From NCBI GenBank assembly GCA_934444365.1, contig CAKSCM010000001.1, forward strand, positions 171,231 to 235,230: 64,000 nucleotides of DNA, read 5' to 3'. Below are positions 34,376 to 42,152 of this stretch, one piece after another (the stretch's first letter is position 1; the number at the start of each line of letters is the position of its first letter). Below the pieces are notes generated by a model. That model had not been told where the DNA came from, made no database searches, and saw only the letters and a program-made list of their open reading frames with translations. Position numbers and translations under genes: made by a program. Origin of the DNA: an uncultured Eubacteriales bacterium (GTDB taxonomy: Bacteria > Bacillota > Clostridia > Oscillospirales > Acutalibacteraceae).

Positions 34376-35710
34376 TTAAGAGGTTATAACCCCAAAACGA
34401 CTTTTTATGGTCCCGAGATCAAGCTTAAACTTGGAATTGCCTATTTCCGACAGTGAAACGGCCCAGACATAGTCCGAATCACTGTATATCACCGAATAAT
34501 AATTAAGGGGATTTTTTTGCCACTCCACCACACCGAAACGGCGAACGCGGAAAATATCGTCGCCCTTTAAATTTAGATTTGTGTTCCAAAGACTGAAAAC
34601 GGCATAGGTATTCTCGCTGTCAAGGGCTACCGTAACGCTCTGGCTCCAATCGTCTCCGAATTCAAAATAAAATCCGAGCACATTCGAATACCACAAGGTC
34701 TTGGTATCGATACAGGCCTTGCCGTCAAAGCATTGCCATTTTATAAGATACTGACGGGTTGCCGACGGGGCAACGTCATAGCCGATTATAGGGGCTGAAA
34801 ACGGAATATCAAGCACCCCGTCGCCGTCCATATCGGTGCAAAGATGCTCGCCGTAACGCAAGGTAGCGGTATTTTCAAGGGTCTCGCTGTTTATAAATGG
34901 ATCGGTAATTTTCTCGCCGTCAAAATAAATAAGCTCGGTTATAAGGGTATTGGCATCCTTGTAAGCGTCGAGATATACTGCCTCGGCGCCGTTTTTGAGC
35001 TTACCGACAACCGCCGGAGCATATGACAGAACATTGCCGTCGAGCGCCACCGAACCGACGGCGGCCGCCGTTGTGGACGAAAATCTGTAAAAGTTAATCT
35101 GGGAGGTTTTTGCGCTTTTGTCGGTCTTTAAAAGCCCGAGTTCCTTTGCCCCGTCCGAATCTATATCGCAAATTACAAAATCGTTATAATCCTCGCTTGC
35201 ACGCTGAACCAGCTTGCCCTTTTGATATCCGTAAACCGTTAGCTTGTTACTGATCGCCGCCGAAACGCTGCAGCCGACTACAAGCTCGTCCACGCCGTCG
35301 AGATCAAGATCGGCATAACCTATCTTTTCAAGGTCGTTGCCTATCGGGCCTATATCCTGAACCGAAACCCACTTACCGTCCTCGTATTTCAGCATATTAA
35401 GCCTTACAGCATCCATTTCGGAACGCATACGGTAAAAGGCAACTATCTCGTCGGTACCGTCGGAATCAAAATCGTGAACGCTGAAGGCCGAGCGCTCATC
35501 CCCCTTCATGGGATAACGCAATACCGTCTCGCCTCCGACGGCCGTTTCGAGAGCCTGGCGTACCCCCTCGAAATATCCCGTAGCACCGGGAGCGCGTATT
35601 GTATCCTTAGGAGAAAAAAAGGTCAGCTTGCATGAAGAAAGCAAAGAAAGACACACTGCCAATAAAAGACATTTAAAAACAGTATTGATTTTAAATCTCA
35701 AAAATCCCAC
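34376..35710 (-). CDS. FG-GAP/VCBS-repeat lipoprotein
   Basis: A 444-residue exported protein. The signal peptide FKCLLLAVCLSLLSSC ends in a lipobox with the cysteine near residue 27, so it should be anchored outside the membrane. Repeats with calcium-binding-like acidic loops occur at about residues 75 (DFDSDGTDE), 132 (DLDLDGVDE), 180 (DIDSDGAKE) and 295 (DMDGDGVLD), the mark of FG-GAP beta-propeller proteins. It is the first gene before a response regulator and kinase, and could feed a signal to the kinase; that is inference. Start: GTG at 35710 or TTG at 35701, both near AAAGG. Confidence 0.82.
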   Translation of the reverse strand: MGFLRFKINTVFKCLLLAVCLSLLSSCKLTFFSPKDTIRAPGATGYFEGVRQALETAVGGETVLRYPMKGDERSAFSVHDFDSDGTDEIVAFYRMRSEMDAVRLNMLKYEDGKWVSVQDIGPIGNDLEKIGYADLDLDGVDELVVGCSVSAAISNKLTVYGYQKGKLVQRASEDYNDFVICDIDSDGAKELGLLKTDKSAKTSQINFYRFSSTTAAAVGSVALDGNVLSYAPAVVGKLKNGAEAVYLDAYKDANTLITELIYFDGEKITDPFINSETLENTATLRYGEHLCTDMDGDGVLDIPFSAPIIGYDVAPSATRQYLIKWQCFDGKACIDTKTLWYSNVLGFYFEFGDDWSQSVTVALDSENTYAVFSLWNTNLNLKGDDIFRVRRFGVVEWQKNPLNYYSVIYSDSDYVWAVSLSEIGNSKFKLDLGTIKSRFGVITS

Positions 35711-35743
35711 ACCTTTCCTTCATGCATTCATACAATTAAAATA

Positions 35744-35772
35744 ATTATAATACATTCCGCTTAATAAAGCAA
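35744..35772 (-). promoter_or_regulatory. Sigma-A promoter of the lipoprotein-regulator-kinase operon
   Basis: Minus strand TTGCTT (35772-35767), 17-base spacer, TATAAT (35749-35744); start near 35737, leader about 27 bases. Confidence 0.68.
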
Positions 35773-35825
35773 TATTTTTATGCGCGACAGACCGTTAAAT
35801 ATAAGAAAAATATTCATTATCCAGC

Positions 35826-35861
35826 CAAAAAAACACGGCTCGGAGAAAAATCCGAACCGTG
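35826..35861 (-). terminator. Terminator behind the pgi/P-loop gene pair
   Basis: On the minus strand GCACGGTTCGGA (35861-35851 side) pairs with TCCGAGCCGTGT (35844 side), followed by seven T. It lies 17 bases beyond the stop codon of the P-loop gene. Confidence 0.85.
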
Positions 35862-35877
35862 CTTTAAAAATGTAAAT

Positions 35878-36294
35878 TTATTCGATGACAGCAAAATGAT
35901 GTATTCCGTCGGGAAGCTCATTCATATCGCACGAGATGGTGAAAACAAGCTTGGTATTGGTCTCCTCCGAAATAACCGAGATTCTGTCGAGGAAGTGAAT
36001 AAGTCCCTCGTAATCGCGGCCGCCGATTTTAAGTGTTGCATCGACAAAAATGTGGGTAACGTCGTAGTTGGCTGCGCATATTCCGCACATGAAGGCGTAA
36101 AGCTCATCAAAACCGTTGACGCCGTAAACATCGGTGTCTATAAGACGTACGCTGTGGCTTATATCAAAGGTCAACTTCTGCTCCTTTTCGATGCAGACAA
36201 CATTGCCGGGACTGGAGGTTGCAGCCTCATTAACCCTGTCAATAAGCTTCTTGGTTTTTCCTGTACCTTTGCGGCCGATTATAAGTGATATCAT
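35878..36294 (-). CDS. Small P-loop ATPase-like protein, function unknown
   Basis: A 138-residue protein starting MISLIIGRKGTGKTK, in which GRKGTGKT is a clear Walker A motif; VTHIFVDATLKIG near residue 85 could be the Walker B strand. It looks like a minimal nucleotide-binding domain without a partner domain. I do not recognise the family by name. AAGGGG precedes the ATG. It lies 50 bases downstream of pgi, and a strong terminator follows, so it is probably the last gene of the pgi transcript. Its use of one Walker A and no visible substrate domain suggests it could be an ATP-dependent regulator, but this is open. Confidence 0.7.
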   Translation of the reverse strand: MISLIIGRKGTGKTKKLIDRVNEAATSSPGNVVCIEKEQKLTFDISHSVRLIDTDVYGVNGFDELYAFMCGICAANYDVTHIFVDATLKIGGRDYEGLIHFLDRISVISEETNTKLVFTISCDMNELPDGIHHFAVIE

Positions 36295-36344
36295 TTTTCA
36301 AATCCCCTTATATTGAATTTTGAATATTTTTTATAAAAGCGATG

Positions 36345-37682
36345 TTACTCGCCGATACGCTTTAAAAGCTCCTCGCGCCTTTGCTCAAAGCCGGGCTTTC
36401 CGAGCAGGGCGAACATGTTCTTTTTATACCCCTCAACGCCGGGTTGATCAAAGGGATTGACCCCGAGCAGGTAACCCGAAATCGCACAGGCCTTTTCAAA
36501 AAAGTAAACCATGTATCCGAATTCATATTCATCAGCTTTTTCGAGCTCAAGCACTAAATTCGGCACACCACCGTCGTTGTGGGCAAGTATCGTGCCCTCG
36601 AAGGCCTTACGGTTTACATACGACATATTCTTTCCGGCGAGGAAATTAAGCCCGTCGCCGTTTTCCTCTTCCTTTTTAATTGTGATGCTGTCCTCGCCGT
36701 TTATCCACACAACGGTCTCAAAAAGCATTCTTACGCCGTCCTGAATGTACTGTCCGAGTGAATGAAGGTCGGTCGAGAAAATAGCTGACGCCGGAAAAAG
36801 TCCCTTATTGTCTTTGCCCTCGCTCTCACCGTAAAGCTGCTTGAACCATTCGGCCATCATTGTAAAACGAGGCTCATAAGCCGCGAGCATTTCGACCTTC
36901 ATGCCCTTGCGGTAAAAAACGTTACGGTAGGCTGCATATCTGTAGCAGTCGTTTTTATCGATATCGCAATCGGCAAATTTACGCCTTGCATCGGCAGCGC
37001 CGCGCATCATTTCGTCGATATTCGCCCCGCTTACGGCTATCGGCAAAAGTCCGACTGCCGTTAATACCGAATAACGTCCGCCGACATTATCGGGTACAAC
37101 AAAGCTTTCGTATCCCTGCTCATCCGCCAGCTTCTTTAAGGTTCCGCGGCTACGGTCGGTCGTGCAGTAAATTCTGCCCTTCGTGCCCTCCTTGCCGTAT
37201 TTCTTTTCAAGCAGTTCCCTGAATATTCTAAAGGCTATTGCAGGCTCGGTTGTGGTTCCGGATTTAGAAATGACATTTACCGAAACATCCTTACCCTCGC
37301 ACAGCGAAATAACCTCACTAAGTGCGGTACCGCTGATGCTGTTGCCGACAAAATAGATCTCGGGAGTGTCCTTTTTCAGGTTGTTATAATAAGGCGAATT
37401 TATAAACTCTATAGCCGCACGGGCGCCGAGATAAGATCCGCCGATTCCTATAACAATAAGCACATCCGAATCGGATTTAATCTTTTCGGCCGCCTTTTTA
37501 ATACGCGAAAACTCCTCGCGGTCGTAATTCTCGGGCAAATCGAGCCATCCGATAAAATCGTTACCGGCGCCGGTGCCGCTGTGAAGCTGATTTGCGGCGG
37601 CCTCAACCTGCGGCCATATATCTGAAAGCTCGCTTTCGCGAACGAAACCATGCGTATATTTATCAACAAGTTTAAGTGGCAT
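36345..37682 (-). CDS. pgi: Glucose-6-phosphate isomerase
   Basis: Interconverts glucose-6-phosphate and fructose-6-phosphate in glycolysis. The ~445-residue length is that of the short Firmicute type. VIGIGGSYLGARAAIEF near residue 72, VISKSGTTTEPAIAFRI near 137, and GKDNKGLFPASAIFSTDLHS near 285 are the sugar-isomerase signatures; the catalytic glutamate and histidine lie in the LGQYIQDG/GGVPN regions that follow. The start is the ATG at 37682; an upstream TTG frame would place its start inside the ribosome site AAAGGA. It is driven by the promoter at 37721-37749. Confidence 0.95.
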   Translation of the reverse strand: MPLKLVDKYTHGFVRESELSDIWPQVEAAANQLHSGTGAGNDFIGWLDLPENYDREEFSRIKKAAEKIKSDSDVLIVIGIGGSYLGARAAIEFINSPYYNNLKKDTPEIYFVGNSISGTALSEVISLCEGKDVSVNVISKSGTTTEPAIAFRIFRELLEKKYGKEGTKGRIYCTTDRSRGTLKKLADEQGYESFVVPDNVGGRYSVLTAVGLLPIAVSGANIDEMMRGAADARRKFADCDIDKNDCYRYAAYRNVFYRKGMKVEMLAAYEPRFTMMAEWFKQLYGESEGKDNKGLFPASAIFSTDLHSLGQYIQDGVRMLFETVVWINGEDSITIKKEEENGDGLNFLAGKNMSYVNRKAFEGTILAHNDGGVPNLVLELEKADEYEFGYMVYFFEKACAISGYLLGVNPFDQPGVEGYKKNMFALLGKPGFEQRREELLKRIGE

Positions 37683-37720
37683 AAAACATCCGTTTCCTTT
37701 CAACTCTATTTTTCGTTTTT

Positions 37721-37749
37721 ATTATATACTAATCGGACGGTGATTTCAA
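37721..37749 (-). promoter_or_regulatory. Sigma-A promoter of pgi
   Basis: Minus strand TTGAAA (37749-37744), 17-base spacer, TATAAT (37726-37721), start near 37714. Confidence 0.75.
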
Positions 37750-37820
37750 CCGCTATACCGAGCAATTAACAAAAAATTAAAAAAATGTATTGCTGCATAT
37801 GACAAAAGCCGGTAAACCCT

Positions 37821-39080
37821 TTAAGGACATACGAGCGTTTTAAGCAGCTTTGCAAGGGCTTTTGAAAAGCTCATTTTTTCCACCGTATCGGCCGCGGTCA
37901 CGGCGCTTTCCCCTATTATTTCGCCGTCGCATTCGTAGATTATACGGCCTACCGTATCGCCGGAATTAACCGGTGCTTCAAGCTCCTGTTCGATTTGCGC
38001 CGTAATGCTTACCTTCGCGGCCGAGCCTTTTTTCATGACAAGCGGATCGGGTGCCGCAAACAAAACGCCGACCTCATTTTTCACTCCGTGATGAACTTTA
38101 ATCGGATTTTGCGGAACATCGCTTATGTCGGGCTGAAAAATAGTGTAATTCGCAAAGCCGTAATTCAGCATTGCCTTGGCGTCGGAAAAACGTTTATCGC
38201 TCGTTTCGCCGGCGAGAACAACGGCAATAAGCTCCATTCCGTCTCGCTCGGCCGAAGCCGAAACGCAAAAGCCGGCGTCGTCGGTTGTTCCGGTTTTAAG
38301 CCCCGTGCAGTCCTTATAAAAACGCACAAGCTTGTTGGTGTTTACAAGCTGGGTCTTGCCTCCCCTTAAATAATCCATCCATATCTGGGAATATTCCCTT
38401 ATCATGCCGTGTTTTAAAAGCTCACGCGACATTATTGCTATGTCGCGTGCCGTCGTTACATGTCCGTCGGCATCAAGTCCGCAGCAGTTGACAAAGTTTG
38501 TGTTGCTCATTCCAAGCTCGGCCGCCCTATTGTTCATAAGTACGACAAAGGCCTCTTCGCTGCCGGCTATATGCTCTGCAAGTGCCGTTGCGGCATCATT
38601 GGCCGACGCGACCGCAACCGCCTTTATAAGCTCGCCGGCCGTCATTTGCTCGCCGTCCTCAAGCCATATCTGGGAGCCGCCCTTGCTCCTCGCATGAGGG
38701 CTGGTTACTACCGTATCGTCCAAAGAAAGCTTTGAATCCTCGATCGCCTCCATTACAAGCAGCAGTGTCATTATTTTGGTAATCGATGCCGGAGCACGAA
38801 CCTCATCGGCATTATGCTCATAAAGCACCGCGCCGGTGGACCCTTCGATGAGTATTGCCGACTTACACGAAAGGGCAAGATCGTTTACTCCGGCCGCAAC
38901 GGCAACGGTTTTTTCGTCTGCTGTGTTTTCAAAATCGGAATACATATTTTCCGAAAGATATTCGCTTGCGACCCGTTTTTGTTCGTTTTGGCTTTGATCG
39001 GCCGTTACCGTCATTGCTCCAAACAGCGAGAAAAAGGCAATACACATCGACAATAACGCCGATAACATCCTTTTTTGCAT
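37821..39080 (-). CDS. dacF: D-alanyl-D-alanine carboxypeptidase (DacF/PBP5 type)
   Basis: Trims the terminal D-alanine from peptidoglycan pentapeptides. The 419-residue exported protein has a signal peptide (LSALLSMCIAFFSLFGAMTV), an active-site SITK with Ser99 and Lys102, SAN in AVASANDAAT near residue 158, and KTGTT near residue 263; a PBP5-type C-terminal beta domain runs from about 310 to the end, followed by a short amphipathic tail for membrane attachment. Whether it is the sporulation-specific DacF or a general DacA cannot be told from sequence alone. Its leader carries a hairpin that covers the ribosome site (39087-39136). Confidence 0.93.
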   Translation of the reverse strand: MQKRMLSALLSMCIAFFSLFGAMTVTADQSQNEQKRVASEYLSENMYSDFENTADEKTVAVAAGVNDLALSCKSAILIEGSTGAVLYEHNADEVRAPASITKIMTLLLVMEAIEDSKLSLDDTVVTSPHARSKGGSQIWLEDGEQMTAGELIKAVAVASANDAATALAEHIAGSEEAFVVLMNNRAAELGMSNTNFVNCCGLDADGHVTTARDIAIMSRELLKHGMIREYSQIWMDYLRGGKTQLVNTNKLVRFYKDCTGLKTGTTDDAGFCVSASAERDGMELIAVVLAGETSDKRFSDAKAMLNYGFANYTIFQPDISDVPQNPIKVHHGVKNEVGVLFAAPDPLVMKKGSAAKVSITAQIEQELEAPVNSGDTVGRIIYECDGEIIGESAVTAADTVEKMSFSKALAKLLKTLVCP

Positions 39081-39086
39081 AAAAAA

Positions 39087-39136
39087 TCACCCCAGCAATA
39101 AGTATAAGTAATTGTCTAACAATACTTATGCCGGGG
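39087..39136 (-). promoter_or_regulatory. Hairpin in the dacF leader that covers the ribosome site
   Basis: In the dacF mRNA, CCCC at 39136-39133 can pair with GGGG at 39093-39090, which is the ribosome site GGGGTGA, six bases before the ATG. The stem continues (GCA, then TAAGTAT/ATACTTA with one bulge and one mismatch). A competing inner hairpin, AAGTA.TTGT/ACAA.TACTT (39106-39127), would leave the ribosome site free. The two folds cannot coexist. Whether this acts as a switch is unknown. Confidence 0.5.
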
Positions 39137-39282
39137 CAATTGATAAAAATTCTCGCAATTTACATCTTTTTAAAAACCAGATGTCGAAAATATGGGGGTT
39201 ACGGGGGGATTGCACGGGAATATTACGGTAAAATCCAAGCTAAAAACGCTTTGTTTTCCGCCGTATTTTCCAATCGGTCGGT

Positions 39283-39510
39283 CTATGCAAAAAAGCCCGA
39301 AAATTCGCTGACCATAGGATTTTTCTCATCGCAATGCATACGAAGGGTTATCGGCATACCGAAATCGAGGCTGAAGATTCCGATAATGGACTTCGCATCC
39401 ACCGTAATACTGTCGTTTATAAGCTCGACGGGAAAATCACATTTCATGGTTATGCCTACAAGACGCTTTGCGTCCTCAATTCCCTCTAATTTAATAGTTT
39501 TTTCTATCAT
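39283..39510 (-). CDS. HPr-like protein lacking the phosphorylated histidine
   Basis: A 75-residue protein with the HPr fold: VDAKSIIGIFSLDFG matches the HPr block around Ser46 (here Ser41). The segment where HPr carries GLHARPA reads GIEDAKRLVG instead, with no histidine, so phosphotransfer from enzyme I is not possible. The retained serine block resembles that used by HPr kinase, as in Crh of Bacillus, but the flanking residues are not typical. No ptsI, ptsH or hprK gene is in the window. It has a consensus promoter (39557-39585), suggesting steady expression. Function is open: Crh-like regulator, or a divergent HPr-fold protein. Confidence 0.75.
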   Translation of the reverse strand: MIEKTIKLEGIEDAKRLVGITMKCDFPVELINDSITVDAKSIIGIFSLDFGMPITLRMHCDEKNPMVSEFSGFFA

Positions 39511-39556
39511 AACAGTAAAACCTCATAATTGTATGGTTATTGTAATTTGCTAACTA

Positions 39557-39585
39557 ATTATAGCACCGGCTTCATTTTTTGTCAA
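39557..39585 (-). promoter_or_regulatory. Consensus sigma-A promoter of the HPr-like gene
   Basis: Minus strand TTGACA (39585-39580), 17-base spacer, TATAAT (39562-39557), both boxes perfect. Start near 39550, leader about 40 bases with GAGG before the ATG. Confidence 0.82.
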
Positions 39586-39777
39586 CTGATGCCATAATTC
39601 GGGCATGGTAATTACACGATTGTAATAAATAATACGATTATTTAATCTTTTTGTCCTGAAACTATATACTGTTATTTAAAAGCATCTCGTTAATATTTTA
39701 TACCTGTCTTACCGCTCGGACACTCTAAAAATATCTGACCGACATAAACGGCCGAAAGCTCTTATTCTTTTTAGCAC

Positions 39778-39806
39778 TTGTAAAAACGGAGAAAATGTTT
39801 TAAAAT
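39778..39806 (+). promoter_or_regulatory. Possible promoter of mtaB-queH
   Basis: TTGTAA (39778-39783), 17-base spacer, TAAAAT (39801-39806). Weaker than others here. The remaining 39590-39777 stretch is AT-rich with no gene visible. Confidence 0.45.
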
Positions 39807-39892
39807 CAGTAAAGACATATCGGCGCTTAAGGTTATTGCCTTTTTGCCGGTTGTAAAAAATTTTTTATTGCGACGGACAGGCGGATTTTTTA

Positions 39893-41185
39893 ATGAACGT
39901 AGTTTTTTATACCCTCGGATGTAAGGTCAATCAATATGAAACGCAGATCATGCGAGAACTGCTGCAAAAAAACGGTTTTACCGAAGACGGTTCAAAGCCT
40001 GCCGACGTTGTAATTATAAATTCCTGCACCGTTACGGCCGAAAGCGACCGTAAAACAAGACAGGCACTCAACAGATTTAAAAATCACAACCCGAACGCCG
40101 TTACGGTGCTTGCCGGATGCTATCCGCAGGCGCTGTTTGAAAAGGGACTCGAATTACCTGCCGGCGCCGATATACTCCTCGGCAATGCCAATACCCCACA
40201 TCTTGTTGATCTTATTGAAGAATTCAAGCGCGAGAAAAAGCCGATAAACGCCCTCAAAAACCATACCAAAACCGACGGACTGAGCATTCTGACAAGAGGC
40301 AGCTTTGAAGGGAAAACACGCGCTTTTGTTAAAATCGAGGACGGCTGCAACCGTTTTTGCAGTTACTGCATGGTGCCGTATGCACGCGGCAGGGTTCGCT
40401 CAAAGCCTATTGAAGAGATTAAAAAAGAGCTTTCGATGCTCTCTTTTTCCGGCTGCAAGGAGGTCGTACTATCCGGGATAAACCTTACGGCATATTCTGA
40501 TGAAGGACGGGACCTCGGCGACGCCGTCACCGCCGCCGCAACCATCCCGGGAATAGAGCGTATTCGCCTCGGCTCAATGGAACCGGATCAGTTAACCCCC
40601 GAAATAATCGAAAAGCTGAAAAATGTATCCAAGCTTTGCGGGCAGTTCCATTTGTCGCTGCAATCGGGCTGCGACGAAACGCTTATACGAATGCGCCGCC
40701 GGTACGATACCGCTTTTTATGAGGAGCTGGTTAAAAGGCTCAGAGCGTCATTTCCCGATTGCTCGGTGACCACCGATATAATGGTGGGATTTCCTTTAGA
40801 GAGTGATGAGGAATTTGAAAGCTCCCTCGCTTTTGTAAAACGCATAGGCTTTGCCCGGGCGCATGTTTTTGCCTATTCTCCGCGCAAGGACACCCCTGCC
40901 GCCTCTATGAGCGGACAGATAACCCGTCACGAAAAAGAAAAGCGAAGTAAAATAATGACGGCGGCAACCGACCTTTCGGCTGCCGAATTCATAAAAAACG
41001 CCAAGGGTAAAAGCTTCCGTGTGCTCTTCGAAAAAGAGCTATATCCCGGGGTTTTTGAAGGATATACCGAGAATTATATTCAGGTTAAGGTAAAATCCGA
41101 TACCGACATTTCAGGACGGATATTCCCTGTATCAATCGGCGAGAAAGATATATCCGACGGTTATACGTCGGCCGAAATTGTGTGA
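39893..41185 (+). CDS. mtaB: tRNA N6-threonylcarbamoyladenosine-37 methylthiotransferase MtaB
   Basis: Radical SAM enzyme that converts t6A37 to ms2t6A37 in tRNAs reading ANN codons. The 430 residues start MNVVFYTLGCKVNQYET, the sequence that separates MtaB from MiaB and RimO. Cluster cysteines of the UPF0004 domain follow (NSCTVTAES, AGCYPQ), then the radical SAM triad in GCNRFCSYCMVPYARG near residue 150, and a C-terminal TRAM-like region. It is followed by queH, whose start lies 20 bases past the mtaB stop, so tRNA-modification genes are coupled here. Confidence 0.93.
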   Translation: MNVVFYTLGCKVNQYETQIMRELLQKNGFTEDGSKPADVVIINSCTVTAESDRKTRQALNRFKNHNPNAVTVLAGCYPQALFEKGLELPAGADILLGNANTPHLVDLIEEFKREKKPINALKNHTKTDGLSILTRGSFEGKTRAFVKIEDGCNRFCSYCMVPYARGRVRSKPIEEIKKELSMLSFSGCKEVVLSGINLTAYSDEGRDLGDAVTAAATIPGIERIRLGSMEPDQLTPEIIEKLKNVSKLCGQFHLSLQSGCDETLIRMRRRYDTAFYEELVKRLRASFPDCSVTTDIMVGFPLESDEEFESSLAFVKRIGFARAHVFAYSPRKDTPAASMSGQITRHEKEKRSKIMTAATDLSAAEFIKNAKGKSFRVLFEKELYPGVFEGYTENYIQVKVKSDTDISGRIFPVSIGEKDISDGYTSAEIV

Positions 41186-41204
41186 CAAAGGAGGGATGTC
41201 AGCC

Positions 41205-41840
41205 GTGTCCGAAAAAGACATTAATATTAAGATAAATTATCAACTGATGACCGATGAGATTTTAAAGGAGCTCGACTCCCTACCGCAAAAAAAACGACTG
41301 CTCCTTCATGCCTGCTGCGCTCCGTGCTCGTCCTATGTTCTCGAATATCTTACAGAGCATTTTGATATAACGGTATTTTTTTCAAATTCCAACATAACCG
41401 ATGAGGTCGAATACCAAAAGCGACTTCATGAGATTTACAGGCTTTTATCCCTCATGCCGGGCGGCGAGAGTGTGAGCGTTATTGAGGACGAATATACTCC
41501 TTTAGAATATCTCGGCATAGTAAAAGGATACGAAAAAGAAAAAGAGGGCGCTAAAAGATGCGAAAAATGCTTTGTCATGCGGGTAAACAAGACGGCCCAA
41601 AAAGCTCGCGAGTTAAATTTTGACTACTTTGCCACCACCCTTACGGTCAGTCCTCATAAAAATTCTCAGCTTATAAACAAAATCGGATTTGATGCCGAAA
41701 GGCTGATTGACAAGGCAGCCTTATATCTTCCGTCGGATTTTAAAAAACGTGAGGGGGATAAGCGTTCGATCGAGCTTTCGCATATTTACGGATTATACCG
41801 GCAGGATTTTTGCGGCTGTGAATTTTCGCGAAATTTTTAG
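41205..41840 (+). CDS. queH: Epoxyqueuosine reductase QueH
   Basis: Catalyses the last step of queuosine synthesis in tRNA; it is the unrelated alternative to QueG. The ~211-residue protein has the adjacent-cysteine motif LLHACCAPCSSYV near residue 30, a second pair in KRCEKCFVMRV near 122, and FCGCEF at the C-terminus; these cysteines hold an iron-sulfur cluster and a second metal. The GTG at 41205 is preferred: AGGAGG lies about ten bases upstream, whereas the ATG at 41196 is only one base from it. Other queuosine genes are not in the window, so the substrate may come from elsewhere or from salvage. Confidence 0.92.
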   Translation: MSEKDINIKINYQLMTDEILKELDSLPQKKRLLLHACCAPCSSYVLEYLTEHFDITVFFSNSNITDEVEYQKRLHEIYRLLSLMPGGESVSVIEDEYTPLEYLGIVKGYEKEKEGAKRCEKCFVMRVNKTAQKARELNFDYFATTLTVSPHKNSQLINKIGFDAERLIDKAALYLPSDFKKREGDKRSIELSHIYGLYRQDFCGCEFSRNF

Positions 41841-41921
41841 AAATAATTCACCCGACTTTTTACAAAAAAGAAGATGTTTTTAGTGCAATATGCCGAAACT
41901 GAATTATTTGTTTATTAGGGG

Positions 41922-41950
41922 TTGACTTGAAGTTTTATATATGCTATAAA
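41922..41950 (+). promoter_or_regulatory. Sigma-A promoter of the attenuated ABC/DUF1854 operon
   Basis: TTGACT (41922-41927), 17-base spacer, TATAAA (41945-41950). Start expected near 41957, some 195 bases before the ABC gene, leaving room for the leader described below. Confidence 0.75.
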
Positions 41951-41976
41951 ATTTGCGAAATCAGGGTTTTACAGGC

Positions 41977-42012
41977 ATGGCCGACATAAAAACCCTTGTA
42001 TCAAAGGAGTAA
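41977..42012 (+). CDS. Putative 11-residue leader peptide
   Basis: A short frame, MADIKTLVSKE, lies between the promoter and the leader terminator. AGGG (41963-41966) stands ten bases upstream of its ATG. A hairpin, AGGGTTTT (41963-41970) with AAAACCCT (41989-41996), spans its start region, and its TAA stop falls inside the 5' arm of the following terminator. A ribosome on this frame would therefore cover the terminator arm. This layout fits a translation-sensing attenuator; no sequence evidence beyond position supports that the peptide is made. Confidence 0.45.
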   Translation: MADIKTLVSKE

Positions 42013-42060
42013 TTGAAGATACTTGAATGTCCGTGAGAGTGCTTCAATATACTCCTTTTT
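42003..42060 (+). terminator. Leader terminator (attenuator) before the ABC exporter
   Basis: AAAGGAGTA plus ATTGAAG (42003-42018) pair with CTTCAAT plus TACTCCTTT (42042-42058), ending in TTTTT. The stem is about 16 base pairs with one bulge. It lies after the promoter at 41922-41950 and 93 bases before the ABC gene, so most transcripts should stop here unless the hairpin is blocked. It cannot be the queH terminator alone, because the promoter stands between queH and it. Confidence 0.78.
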
Positions 42061-42152
42061 GTTTTGTAAAAAACGCCGGCATCCGCAATCGGAATTATTG
42101 CCGACTAAAACTCTGAATTCAAAAGTTTGCTCCCCTAAAAGGAGGTAATTTT

